Notes: generated by a model not told the origin, from the letters alone. Positions 53,737 through 62,570 are shown, counted from the first letter of the stretch. The stretch: 64,000 nt of DNA from Flavobacterium aquatile LMG 4008 = ATCC 11947 (GCF_000757385.1 NZ_JRHH01000004.1:310001-374000); one strand, 5' to 3'. A program made the numbers and translations.

Positions 53737-54411
53737 ATGGGAATTTATAATTCAGTTATTTTCGATTTAGTCAAAGATAAACCTGAGCAGCTCAACGAGT
53801 TACTTAAAGCTTACCAAAAGGCAATTGATATCAATATTATTTCTTCAATTACTACCAAAACTGGTAAAATACTTTATGTGAATGATAAATTCTGTAAAGT
53901 ATCAAAATATACTAGAGAAGAGCTTATTGGCCAAGATCATCGAATAGTTAACTCTGGATATCATCCAAAATCGTTTTTCGCCGAAATGTGGAAAACACTC
54001 GAAAGTGGCCAGTCTTGGCATGATGAAATAAAAAATAAAGCAAAAGATGGATCTATCTACTGGGTTGACACCGTTATAATACCCATTTTTATTAATGAAG
54101 GAAAAACTACTTTTTACCTTTCCTTGCGCACTGTAATTACTGAAAAGAAAATTGCAGAACAAGAAAGAGAAGAATACACCAATAAACTGCGCGAAATGCT
54201 TCAAATGACTTCCCATGAAGTTAGAGCTCCATTAGCAAGATGTTTGGGTTTACTAACGCTTTTACAGAATGATGAAAATCTTACTGATGAAGAGATGCGC
54301 GAGATAATAGCACATATAAGTTCTAGCGCTTTAGAGCTTGATACTTTTATTAGCGAGCTTACCACATTTATGAATGTTCTTGAAACAAAATATAAACACA
54401 GTGGTACTTAA
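53737..54411 (+). CDS. PAS-PAC protein with DHp helix but no ATPase domain
   Basis: This is a 224-residue protein from the start at 53737 (MGIYNSVIFDLVKDKPEQL). A PAS domain (about residues 25-145, with TGKILYVNDKFCKVSKYTREELIGQDHR and the PAC part GSIYWVDTVIIPIF) is followed by a HisKA-like segment with His in MTSHEVRAPLARCLGLLTLL near residue 165. The frame then stops, with no N, G1 or G2 boxes of a HATPase domain. It may therefore be a phosphotransfer partner or redox/ligand sensor acting in trans, or a truncated kinase. No partner is adjacent. Confidence 0.8.
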   Translation: MGIYNSVIFDLVKDKPEQLNELLKAYQKAIDINIISSITTKTGKILYVNDKFCKVSKYTREELIGQDHRIVNSGYHPKSFFAEMWKTLESGQSWHDEIKNKAKDGSIYWVDTVIIPIFINEGKTTFYLSLRTVITEKKIAEQEREEYTNKLREMLQMTSHEVRAPLARCLGLLTLLQNDENLTDEEMREIIAHISSSALELDTFISELTTFMNVLETKYKHSGT

Positions 54412-54560
54412 AAACGTAAACAAAGTAAGAAATGTAATTTACAGTTTCATATCTAATCCTATCTTTAACAATGACATGGTACTTCAGTAGTAGTTTTCGT
54501 TAACTGCATGTGTGCATACTGCGAGGTAACTTATACTTTCTTTAACTTTTACCCATAAAA

Positions 54561-54594
54561 AAAACAGACAGAAGCACCACTTTTTGTCTGTTTT
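54561..54594. terminator. Bidirectional terminator
   Basis: AAAACAGACA (54561-54570) pairs perfectly with TGTCTGTTTT (54585-54594). It has A and T runs at the two sides and lies between the convergent PAS gene and the DUF6266 gene. Confidence 0.88.
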
Positions 54595-54612
54595 TTAGTT
54601 TAGCATAAACAC

Positions 54613-55254
54613 TTACGTTAAGACAATTGTTCCCAAATACTGACTTGTAGCATACAACTTGTCGTCGCTAGCAACTACCGTTATCCATACTTCTACGCTC
54701 GTACCAGTAAGATACGCTGGCAGAATAAAATTACACAAACCATCGCTTCGCTCACCAGCGTTTATGGTGTACACTGTAGTTTTAGATGTTGGTTCATACA
54801 CCGCAATTACAACTCTATCAGTTGCCAATGTTTGTCCTTGACCTGCATTGTTCACCCAAGTAAAATCGATGCTTGTTGCTGCACCAGCCACAGCATTGGG
54901 CGTTTGCAATTGCAGTAAATCGCCTTTGCTGATTTGCACTTTGTTGTACACAAAAACAAAATTAGGATCTACAAAGTTCACCGCTTCTTTCATGTGGTAC
55001 GACATGGCTTGGTTTCTACGCGTTATCTCGCCACTGTCCGAGCCATAATACTTACTGACGATAGGCTTTAACGGAGTAAGAAACGCCGTTACGGTACTGA
55101 ACTTCAGTCGTTGTATAATTTGTGTTTCTGTTGCCACACGAGTACCTTTTCTTGGTAAACTGCGCAACACGTCTTTTCCTCTCCAACTGGCACCAACTAC
55201 TGGTCCTACTTTGCCCGAAAAGGCTCCCAAAATTCCCTTATTATAAGTTCCCAT
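54613..55254 (-). CDS. DUF6266 family protein
   Basis: This 213-residue protein of unknown function starts with the family-typical MGTYNKGILGAFSGKVGPVVG and has basic segments (RSLPRKGTRVATETQI) followed by beta-rich domains. It ends in a strand pattern such as YATSQYLGTIVLT. There is no signal peptide. DUF6266 genes are spread over Flavobacterium genomes, often several per genome. The look is of a structural or phage-tail-like component, but this is speculation. Confidence 0.8.
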   Translation of the reverse strand: MGTYNKGILGAFSGKVGPVVGASWRGKDVLRSLPRKGTRVATETQIIQRLKFSTVTAFLTPLKPIVSKYYGSDSGEITRRNQAMSYHMKEAVNFVDPNFVFVYNKVQISKGDLLQLQTPNAVAGAATSIDFTWVNNAGQGQTLATDRVVIAVYEPTSKTTVYTINAGERSDGLCNFILPAYLTGTSVEVWITVVASDDKLYATSQYLGTIVLT

Positions 55255-55757
55255 AATTCTAAATTTTAATTAAACATTTTGTTAAATACTTTAGCTAGTT
55301 CCTCGAGGTGTAACTAACTGAAAACAAAACTACTAAAAGCCTTTAACTCTACAATGACTACCGCCAAAGTTGACTGGTTTTGACTAGTCTTGACCGGTCT
55401 TGACTGGTGTTGACTGGTTTACCCCAAAAATAGAGGGGTTTTGTTCCTATCTTGTTCTGCCTTTGTTCTACTGCGTTTTCTTAAAATGGAGCTTTTTGCG
55501 AACAACTTGTGAATGAGATGGGAATGAAGCAGGAAAAAAGGAATGTTTGTAATTTTTGTAGGATTTTTTTATATATTTGGGAGGCTAAAAAATAAATATT
55601 AACAAGTCTTATGAAGTCTCAATTCATTATTTTAAAAATAAATAAGTTGACATGTATTTAGTAAATTGTTATTTGTTAAAGCTTAAGTTAAAAATAAATG
55701 GATTACTGGATTACTGTAATTATATAAAAATCTACAAATGCAATTAAAAAAAAATTA
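55255..55757. other. Long intergenic region with 10-bp tandem repeats
   Basis: No gene is seen. It holds five head-to-tail 10-bp units (55370-55419) and a small hairpin ACCCC/GGGGT (55421-55439) followed by TTTTGTT. A run of TTGTTC words lies at 55440-55470, and an AT-rich approach leads to the SIR2 gene. It lies between the DUF6266 and SIR2-STAND genes, which diverge here. Confidence 0.7.
55370..55419. repeat. Five tandem 10-bp repeats
   Basis: Units are TTGACTGGTT, TTGACTAGTC, TTGACCGGTC, TTGACTGGTG and TTGACTGGTT. The period equals about one helical turn, so a protein binding each unit would line up on one face of the DNA. Confidence 0.9.
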
Positions 55758-58652
55758 ATGGATAATATTACTCAACAGTTAATAAATAAAATATCACAAA
55801 AAAGTGTAGTAATTTTTGTAGGTGCAGGTTTATCTCTACAAGCAGGATTACCAAATTGGAATTCGTTAGTTGAAAAGATTTTAGATGGAATTTCAGCTAA
55901 AGAGCCAAAAAGCGAAAAAATTAAAGCCGCATTAAATGATGATGTATTAACCCCTTTAGAGGTGTTAACAAAAATTTCTCACTTTAGAGAAGATGCAATT
56001 GAAATATTAGAAAAAGAAATAAGAAAATTTGATGGCAGCAACCCAACGCCAATTCACAATAAATTATGTAAACTCTCAAAACATATTATAACTACAAATT
56101 ATGATGAATTATTAGAGAAAGCTTTACCAAATTTTGAAAAAATTTGTTATTCAAATGAATTTAAAGTAGCACATTTATCTCAGTATCCTGAGTATATTTT
56201 CAAAATTCACGGAGACATTCATGAACCAAATAAATGTATTCTTTTTCCAACTGAGTACGAAGAATTATATTCAACAGAGGAAAAGTCTTCAATTTTTGAA
56301 TTAAAAAAAATAATATCCGATAAATCAATTTTATTTATAGGATTTAGTTTAACTGATCCTTACATAAACTTTATTCTTGATTATATAAGTAATTTATATT
56401 CAGGTTTTAGCCCAGACCACTACATAATTACAACTTCGAAAGAAAAAATTTGGCCAAAGAAAATAAACCCAATCATCATAGAAAATTATAATGAACAAGA
56501 AAAATTAATTGACGAAATTATAAATGGTCTTCATGACAAAATAGAAGATGAAGTAAATTTTAAAGAACAACTTGAATTAGAATCAAAATCAAATATTATT
56601 TCATATTCTGAAAATTTAGACTATGATTCACCTCCAAACAATAAATTTTGGGTTGGAAGAACTAAAGAAATTGAAAATATCAGTAACGAAAATTTTAAAG
56701 TTATTTTCATCACAGGAATTGGAGGGCAAGGAAAATCAGGGCTTGCTGCTCAATTTATTCATAATTATTTCAATAATAATTTATATGAATTTGCTGATTG
56801 GAGGGATTTTAAAGAAGAAGGAAATCGTTTTAGCACTAAAATCATTTCAATAATCAAAAGATTAAATCCTGAATCTGATAAAATTAATTTTGATAAATTA
56901 AGTAATGAAGAGTTAATTGATACATTTTTTCATTTCTTGAATGAACGAAGAATTGTTTTTGTTTTTGATAATATTGACAATTATATTGATTTAGAAACTT
57001 TTAAACCAACGGGTAGTTTTGGGTATTTTTTTAATCAAATTTTAAATAAATCTCATCAATCAAAATTTATTTTTACTTGTAGACCATTTATAAGAGAAGC
57101 CAGCGTTGATTTTTATCAAATTTCACTTAATGGTATAACTCCTGAAGAAACTTTCGATTTATTTAAACTATACAAAATTCCAATTGGTGACGATGTTTTA
57201 CAAAATTTAGTTAGTCGTTCACATAAAGTTACAAAAGGACATCCGTTATGGTTGAACCTTATTGCTGGACAAGCTATCCGGGGAATAGATATTGTAACAG
57301 TTTTTATGGATCAAATTGAAAATAAATCAAATTTTAATGAAGATGATTTTTCATCAATACTTTCAGAAAAAATTCTTAATGAAGTATGGAAAAGTATTAA
57401 TGATAAACAAAAAAATTTAATTCGTGGTATTGCTGAAACAGTTAAACCAGAGACCGAGGAAATTTTAAAAACAATTTTAGATAGTGAGTTAAATTCAAAT
57501 CAGTTTGGCAGAGCATTAAGAACGTTAAAAAACTTAAACTTAATTGAAACACTAAGTGATGGTGAAATTGAACTTCACCCTTTGGTAAAAGAATTTGTAC
57601 TAACAAAATACCCTAAAACCGAAAGAGCAAAGTTTATTACTCTTTTTGTTAAATATTATGATCGTTTCATTTATATTTTAAAACCTAATTTAAATTCAAA
57701 ACTAAGCATTCAAGAATTTCAAAATTGGACATCGAAAATTGAATTGCAAATTAATAAAAATGATTTTAAAGCAGCATTGGTTGCATTAGAGGAAGTTAGT
57801 TATTCAATATTATCTGCTGGATATATTGAGGAATATATTAGAGTAACTGAAAGATTATTTTATTCAATAAATTGGGAACAAGCTGTAAGTCAAGAGATTC
57901 CATATTTTCACTCTCAGTTTAACAGATATTGTACTGCGTTAACTCAAATGGGAGAGTTTGAATCTTGTAAAAAGAACCTTGATAAATATTCAACCCTAAT
58001 TGCTGGTAAAAGTTCTTATTACCTGAGTTACTGTAGTGAAAAGACATACACCCTATGGTACCAAAAAGATTTTGAAAATGCAATTCAAATTGGAGAAGAA
58101 GGAGTGTTTTTATTAGATGAGTCTGGAGTTGCTGATAACTATAGTTTAAAACACAACTTAGCATTAGCCCACAGAGATTCAAAGGATATTATAAATATTA
58201 ATAAAGCACTTAATTATTTTTTGCATAATGAGAACTTAGAGACATTATTACTCAATAAAGATTTAAATACTGACCTTGGGGGCTCATATTATGGAAACGT
58301 TGGTAGATGCTTAGAATATCTAAATAGAAATGAAGAAGCACTTGAATGCTATTACATTTCTTTAAAACTACTATTGTTGGAGGATTATATAAATTCAGTA
58401 TTAAACATAGGATACGCTTGTATGTGGATTGGTAATTTACTAACCAAAGAAAATAAAAACAAAGACGCTCTATATTTTTTAAAATTTGCTCAAAATTCAT
58501 GGAAAAAAACTTCAGTACCATTAGCAAAAGAAGTTGATGTTTTATGGTCAAATGTTATTGCCGATAAAGAAACAAAAGAATATATTAACAAATTATCGGA
58601 ATGGAAAATTAAAAATTACTGTTCAAGTTTCATAAATGACAAACTTATATAG
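55758..58652 (+). CDS. SIR2-STAND protein, probable antiphage NADase (Avs5-like)
   Basis: This 964-residue protein has three parts. Residues 1-255 are SIR2-like: FVGAGLS (residues 20-26), catalytic-type Asn114 in ITTNYDE, His151 in FKIHGDIHE, and LFIGFSLTDPYI. Residues about 295-560 are a STAND NTPase: Walker A GIGGQGKS (320-327), Walker B FVFDNID (401-407), the FTCRP sensor Arg near 442, and GHPLWLN near 494. The rest, including a winged helix near 590, is helical and TPR-like, probably the sensor. Known relatives detect phage proteins and then destroy NAD to stop infection. No partner gene is adjacent; an aberrantly AT-rich composition suggests transfer. Confidence 0.88.
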   Translation: MDNITQQLINKISQKSVVIFVGAGLSLQAGLPNWNSLVEKILDGISAKEPKSEKIKAALNDDVLTPLEVLTKISHFREDAIEILEKEIRKFDGSNPTPIHNKLCKLSKHIITTNYDELLEKALPNFEKICYSNEFKVAHLSQYPEYIFKIHGDIHEPNKCILFPTEYEELYSTEEKSSIFELKKIISDKSILFIGFSLTDPYINFILDYISNLYSGFSPDHYIITTSKEKIWPKKINPIIIENYNEQEKLIDEIINGLHDKIEDEVNFKEQLELESKSNIISYSENLDYDSPPNNKFWVGRTKEIENISNENFKVIFITGIGGQGKSGLAAQFIHNYFNNNLYEFADWRDFKEEGNRFSTKIISIIKRLNPESDKINFDKLSNEELIDTFFHFLNERRIVFVFDNIDNYIDLETFKPTGSFGYFFNQILNKSHQSKFIFTCRPFIREASVDFYQISLNGITPEETFDLFKLYKIPIGDDVLQNLVSRSHKVTKGHPLWLNLIAGQAIRGIDIVTVFMDQIENKSNFNEDDFSSILSEKILNEVWKSINDKQKNLIRGIAETVKPETEEILKTILDSELNSNQFGRALRTLKNLNLIETLSDGEIELHPLVKEFVLTKYPKTERAKFITLFVKYYDRFIYILKPNLNSKLSIQEFQNWTSKIELQINKNDFKAALVALEEVSYSILSAGYIEEYIRVTERLFYSINWEQAVSQEIPYFHSQFNRYCTALTQMGEFESCKKNLDKYSTLIAGKSSYYLSYCSEKTYTLWYQKDFENAIQIGEEGVFLLDESGVADNYSLKHNLALAHRDSKDIININKALNYFLHNENLETLLLNKDLNTDLGGSYYGNVGRCLEYLNRNEEALECYYISLKLLLLEDYINSVLNIGYACMWIGNLLTKENKNKDALYFLKFAQNSWKKTSVPLAKEVDVLWSNVIADKETKEYINKLSEWKIKNYCSSFINDKLI

Positions 58653-58665
58653 TCTTATTATTAAT

Positions 58666-58732
58666 AAATATTATTTTAGGAATTACCTATGAGTGCGAAA
58701 TTGAAATCCGTGCGCACATAAAAATAATATTT
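58666..58732. other. Nested inverted repeat after the SIR2-STAND gene
   Basis: AAATATTATTTT (58666-58677) pairs with AAAATAATATTT (58721-58732), and within it GTGCG (58693-58697) pairs with CGCAC (58713-58717). It may be the transcript end of the defence gene or a mobile boundary. Confidence 0.55.
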
Positions 58733-58776
58733 TTAATACCTCCATTCTAATCAAACAAAAAAAATAAATTTCAACG

Positions 58777-59322
58777 ATGAAAAAATTTTTTATAACATTC
58801 CTCTGTTTTCTCCCATTAATTGGATTTTCACAATTTAAAGCAAAGTTTAAAGCTATGGAGCAAATTGAAAATCCTAGTTTTAGTGATTATGATGAATTGG
58901 TATATGAGGCAACTACCTATATTTTTTCTAATCCTGTGAATTCAAAATCAGAAGAATTTCTTTATGCGGTAAAGATTGCTCAATTCTGGATGAATAGGGA
59001 TACCGAATTTGGAATGCCAATTTTTGGAGTATTTCATACTAAATTAACCAAAGAAAACAATCAAAAATTCTTTTATGTTATAGCAATGATGCATTACAAT
59101 CTTATTCAAAAAATAGAAAAGAATAGAGTCATTAAATTTGTTAAAGTGGAAGGTGTAAAATTTTCAGACTTACCAGAAGTACAAGAAGTACAATATGAAG
59201 GCGCTAAAATTCTACTAAATTACGCAAAGCAAAAAGATAATAATTTTCCGTTAAACAGTGATATGCAAGTTTACATTGAAGCCAATGAAAACGGAACACT
59301 TAAAGAAGTACTATTTAAATAA
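58777..59322 (+). CDS. DUF4919-like exported protein
   Basis: This 181-residue protein has a signal peptide (MKKFFITFLCFLPLIGFSQ) and the DUF4919 layout: a helical part (residues about 25-100) and a KLTKENNQKFFYVIAMMHYNLIQK helix region, then VQEVQYEGAKILLNYAKQKDNN. Function is unknown. It is a stand-alone gene followed by a strong terminator, with no visible tie to the SIR2 gene. Confidence 0.75.
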   Translation: MKKFFITFLCFLPLIGFSQFKAKFKAMEQIENPSFSDYDELVYEATTYIFSNPVNSKSEEFLYAVKIAQFWMNRDTEFGMPIFGVFHTKLTKENNQKFFYVIAMMHYNLIQKIEKNRVIKFVKVEGVKFSDLPEVQEVQYEGAKILLNYAKQKDNNFPLNSDMQVYIEANENGTLKEVLFK

Positions 59323-59365
59323 AACAGCTTATAACAGTTTTCTATAACTCATAACATTATTAAAC

Positions 59366-59397
59366 AAACCTCTTTAAAACCAATTTTAAAGAGGTTT
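59366..59397 (+). terminator. Terminator after DUF4919-like gene
   Basis: AAACCTCTTTAAAA (59366-59379) pairs perfectly with TTTTAAAGAGGTTT (59384-59397), a 14-bp stem with a 4-base loop. Confidence 0.9.
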
Positions 59398-59429
59398 ATT
59401 CTTTAAATAAAGTTGAGTATTGTTATCAC

Positions 59430-59699
59430 CTACTCCAACTTCTCTCTATTTTTAATTTTCTGCAATAGTGTTTTGGTAAAATAGCTTTTTGGGTAATGGT
59501 AAGTACCACCAATTAGTTCATGCGGTATTTTATTGGCTTTTCGCAAGCGGTAGAGTTTGCTGTCGCTAAAGTGAAAGAGTTGTTTAATGTCGGCACTATC
59601 GAGCCATACTTCGGTAAGGTTTTCGTCGTTTCTAGTATTTAAACGGTTGATAAGTTCTTGAACTTTCAGTTCTAATTGTTGGATGCGTTTTTTACTCAT
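59430..59699 (-). CDS. Excisionase-like HTH protein
   Basis: This 89-residue protein has an N-terminal coiled coil (SKKRIQQLELKVQELINRL) and a helix-turn-helix of the HTH_17 / excisionase type (WLDSADIKQLFHFSDSKLYRLRKANKIPHELIGGTYHYP). It is a common Bacteroidota accessory gene, often near integrated elements. No integrase is visible in the window. Confidence 0.82.
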   Translation of the reverse strand: MSKKRIQQLELKVQELINRLNTRNDENLTEVWLDSADIKQLFHFSDSKLYRLRKANKIPHELIGGTYHYPKSYFTKTLLQKIKNREKLE

Positions 59700-59819
59700 G
59701 GCGTATATAGTTAGTTAATGTTCAGTTACTTGTGCATTTATAAATGCTAAAGTAGTATTTTTTTTAATACAAAGTATATTTTTGAGAAAAAAGTGAAAAT
59801 AAATTTGCGAAACCGAAAA

Positions 59820-59839
59820 GTTGCATATATATTTGCAAC
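59820..59839. promoter_or_regulatory. ArsR operator overlapping the -7 box
   Basis: GTTGCA (59820-59825) and TGCAAC (59834-59839) form a 6-8-6 inverted repeat that contains TATATTTG, a perfect TAnnTTTG promoter box. A TTTG is 20 bases upstream, at the expected -33 place. Binding here would block RNA polymerase, so autorepression by the following ArsR gene is likely. Confidence 0.75.
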
Positions 59840-59870
59840 CAATTAGTTTCGTATTTAATTTTAATAAATA

Positions 59871-60197
59871 ATGAGAAGAGATATTTTTCAAGCAATTTCC
59901 GATCCAACAAGAAGAGCGATAATCGTCTTGATTGCATTACAGGCAAGGACGCCAAACGCCATTGCCGAACACTTCGACACATCAAGACAAGCGGTTTCAA
60001 AACATCTTCGGATTTTGACAGAGTGCGAACTGATAAAACAAGAACATCAAGGTAGAGAGATTTACTACTCGCTTGAAATTGACAAAATGAAAGAAATAGA
60101 CAAATGGCTGGAACAATTCCGCAAGATTTGGGAAACTAAGTTTAATCAACTAGACAATTTATTATCAACAATTAAAGAACAAAAAAATGAACAGTAA
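59871..60197 (+). CDS. ArsR family winged-helix regulator
   Basis: This 108-residue regulator has the winged helix [39 protein letters not shown] at residues about 11-50 and a wing [10 protein letters not shown]. No metal-binding Cys pair is visible, so it probably senses something other than a metal. It overlaps the SRPBCC gene by 11 bases and heads a three-gene operon. Confidence 0.92.
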   Translation: MRRDIFQAISDPTRRAIIVLIALQARTPNAIAEHFDTSRQAVSKHLRILTECELIKQEHQGREIYYSLEIDKMKEIDKWLEQFRKIWETKFNQLDNLLSTIKEQKNEQ

Positions 60198-60690
60198 TTT
60201 ATTATTTGACTTTATAGTCGACAAAGAAACACAAACAGTTAAGGTAAAACGTGAGTTTAATGCCGATTTAGCTTTAGTTTGGGATGCTTGGACAAAACCT
60301 GAATTGCTAGATCAATGGTGGGCACCAAAACCTTATCAAAACAAAACAAAGTCAATGGATTTTAGAGAAGGCGGAACATGGCTTTATTGTATGATAAGCC
60401 CTGAAAACGAAATTCATTGGTGTAAAAATGATTATGTAAAAATTGAACTTTACAAGAGCTATACTGGTTTAGATGCTTTTTGTGATGAAAATGGGATCAT
60501 TAACACAGAAATGCCAAGAACAGAATGGACAAATGTCTTTACCAAAGAAAATGATAAAACCCTAGTGAATATTTCAGCAAAGTATAATTCTTTAGCCGAT
60601 TTAGAGATGGTGATACAAATGGGCTTTAAAGAAGGCTTTACTATGGGATTAAATCAATTGGATGCTTTATTATCATCACTAAAAAAATAA
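60187..60690 (+). CDS. SRPBCC / AHSA1 domain protein
   Basis: This 167-residue protein has the START-like fold of the AHSA1 family: [31 protein letters not shown] at residues 18-47, then [22 protein letters not shown], and an end [19 protein letters not shown]. It should bind a hydrophobic ligand. The pairing with an ArsR regulator is very common; it may feed the ligand signal. It overlaps the ArsR stop. Confidence 0.9.
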   Translation: MNSNLLFDFIVDKETQTVKVKREFNADLALVWDAWTKPELLDQWWAPKPYQNKTKSMDFREGGTWLYCMISPENEIHWCKNDYVKIELYKSYTGLDAFCDENGIINTEMPRTEWTNVFTKENDKTLVNISAKYNSLADLEMVIQMGFKEGFTMGLNQLDALLSSLKK

Positions 60691-60696
60691 TTTATT

Positions 60697-61080
60697 ATGA
60701 AAAAGAATAAAATTATATATTGGGTAAGTACTATTATTATTGCTCTTATGGAAGGTGTCATGCCGTTGCTAACTTGGATTTTAGCACCACAGTACATGAC
60801 CTTGGGAACAAAAGCTTTGGGCTATCCAGATTACTTTGCCTATTCATTGGTTGTAGCCAAAATACTTGGTGTTATATCGATTGTATATCCTAAAACACCA
60901 AATACATTAAAAGAATGGGCTTATGCTGGATTCACTTTCAATTTACTGTTTGCATTTATTAGCCACGCTATGGTTGACAGAGAGATTGGCAATATGATAA
61001 TGCCACTATTAGTTTTAGCTGTGTTACTAGTTTCATATGTTTATAGCAAAAAAATGAAATCTAATATTCAAAATGAATAG
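60697..61080 (+). CDS. DoxX-like membrane protein
   Basis: This 127-residue protein has four TMs and the DoxX-like pattern (MEGVMPLLTWILAPQYMTLGTKALGYPDYFAYSL, then KILGVISIVYPKTPNTLKEWAYAGF). DoxX-like proteins are linked to redox or stress functions, but the exact role is unknown. It starts 6 bases after the SRPBCC stop and forms the end of the ArsR operon. Confidence 0.88.
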   Translation: MKKNKIIYWVSTIIIALMEGVMPLLTWILAPQYMTLGTKALGYPDYFAYSLVVAKILGVISIVYPKTPNTLKEWAYAGFTFNLLFAFISHAMVDREIGNMIMPLLVLAVLLVSYVYSKKMKSNIQNE

Positions 61081-61170
61081 CAAAACAATAATACAGATTT
61101 ACAATCGGTACCAGTAAAAAAATTAATTCCTAGCATAGTTATCAACTGTGAAGTATTTTATTGAATTTAG

Positions 61171-61209
61171 AATCCCTAATTGTGTTAAAGCAGTTAGGGA
61201 TTTTTTTAT
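61171..61209 (+). terminator. Terminator after ArsR-SRPBCC-DoxX operon
   Basis: AATCCCTAA (61171-61179) pairs perfectly with TTAGGGATT (61194-61202), followed by a T run. Confidence 0.88.
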
Positions 61210-61348
61210 ATATTTGAGAAATGAAGATTTGGTGTATCAAACTTATACAAACTAAATTGGGTTTATTTAGGATGATGCTATCAGATTTATATATAAGTTA
61301 GCACTAATTTCACCAAACTAACCTTTAACATAAAGAAAACTACACTTA

Positions 61349-62386
61349 ATGACACCATTTTTCAAACTAACTTTCATTGCATTAGCATTTCTTCTTATTT
61401 CTTGTAATTCATCAGCTCAACTAAAAGATGATTATTCTGCAAAAATTGACAGTTTATTAAAAGCACAAAATCCTTATAATTTTAATGGTGTTATTCTTAT
61501 TTCTAAAAATGGAAAAATTAAATATTCTAAGGCTTATGGTTTTACAAATATCAACACAAAAACACCTTTAAAATTAGATGACAAATTTGAAATAATGTCT
61601 AACAGTAAACAATTTACATCCGTTTTACTTTTGAAAGAAGTTGAAAAAGGAAATGTAAATTTACAATCACCTATTAAAAAATATTTACCTGAACTAACTC
61701 AATCTTGGGCAGACTCTGTCACTGTTCATCAATTATTAAATCATACTCACGGAATTATCGATACTAAAAAGCCACTTCTTTTTAAAGCTGGTTCTGATTA
61801 CAAATATGGAAATTTATCAAATATTCTTCTTGGAAAAATTATTGAGTTTACTTCTAAAAAAACGTATGTAGAATTAGCAAAAGAATTGTTTGAACAACAA
61901 AAAATGAAAAATACATTTTGTTATTCAAAAGATATTAAAAATCTTGTTTCTGGACATAATTTAAACAATCAAGATTACAAAGTTGTTGATTCAACGTTTA
62001 TCAATACAGAAAATATTCCTGCTGACGGAATTATAACGACTGTAAAAGATTTGGCAATTTGGAATAAAAACCTACATAACGGAAAAATTTTGAAACCAGA
62101 AACCTACAAATTAATGACAACGGAAAGTGTAAAATCGCAACACAATGTGTTTGGAAAAGAAAAAATGGGTTATGGTTACAATATCAGAATTGTTAAAGAA
62201 AAGGAGACTAACTATTTTGGACATACAGGTTTAGGAGATGGTTTTGCTTCTTTAAATATTTATGTGCCAAAAGATGATTTAAGCATTATTGTTTTGGAAA
62301 ACCAAATGGTTGAAAGTAGTGATTTATGGTATTATTTTGAAACAAAAATTAAAGAAATCGTATTAAAAAGCAATTTAGTGAAATAA
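61349..62386 (+). CDS. Serine hydrolase, class C beta-lactamase fold (lipoprotein)
   Basis: This 345-residue exported protein has a lipoprotein signal (LLISCNSSAQL). Catalytic motifs are Ser and Lys in SNSKQF near residue 90 (SxxK), YGN in DYKYGNLSN near 150 (YxN), and FGHTGLGDG near 292 (the HTG counterpart of KTG). The HTG form and context favour an esterase or D-aminopeptidase over a true beta-lactamase. It is a single gene directly left of the inverted-repeat element. Confidence 0.9.
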   Translation: MTPFFKLTFIALAFLLISCNSSAQLKDDYSAKIDSLLKAQNPYNFNGVILISKNGKIKYSKAYGFTNINTKTPLKLDDKFEIMSNSKQFTSVLLLKEVEKGNVNLQSPIKKYLPELTQSWADSVTVHQLLNHTHGIIDTKKPLLFKAGSDYKYGNLSNILLGKIIEFTSKKTYVELAKELFEQQKMKNTFCYSKDIKNLVSGHNLNNQDYKVVDSTFINTENIPADGIITTVKDLAIWNKNLHNGKILKPETYKLMTTESVKSQHNVFGKEKMGYGYNIRIVKEKETNYFGHTGLGDGFASLNIYVPKDDLSIIVLENQMVESSDLWYYFETKIKEIVLKSNLVK

Positions 62387-62392
62387 AAAAAA

Positions 62393-62533
62393 ACTGCCGA
62401 TATCGGTTTGGCGAGATTGCTACTTTTGTAGTAAATTCACGTTTACATTTTGCAAGAAATTTTATCTTTGATAGAAAATAATCAGTTCCTAAGCTCGCAA
62501 CCTCGCCAATCGCCAAAACGTTATAGCCAATTG
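62393..62533. other. attC-like inverted-repeat element
   Basis: TTGGCGAGATTGC (62408-62420) pairs with GCAACCTCGCCAA (62497-62509), 12 of 13 bases. Outside them lie AACTGCCGATATCGG (62392-62406) and CGCCAAAACGTTATAGCC (62511-62528). The layout and outer words resemble cassette-boundary elements recalled from other Bacteroidota. Confidence 0.5.
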
Positions 62534-62570
62534 TAACATGACACATTAACTAACAGACAAATAAAAAAAT

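Noticed and set aside
55370..55419. CRISPR or minisatellite coding repeat
   Set aside because: Units are directly adjacent without spacers and no open frame covers them.
61349..62386. True beta-lactamase resistance gene
   Set aside because: The third motif is HTG and the protein is a lipoprotein of the broad serine hydrolase family; resistance cannot be claimed.
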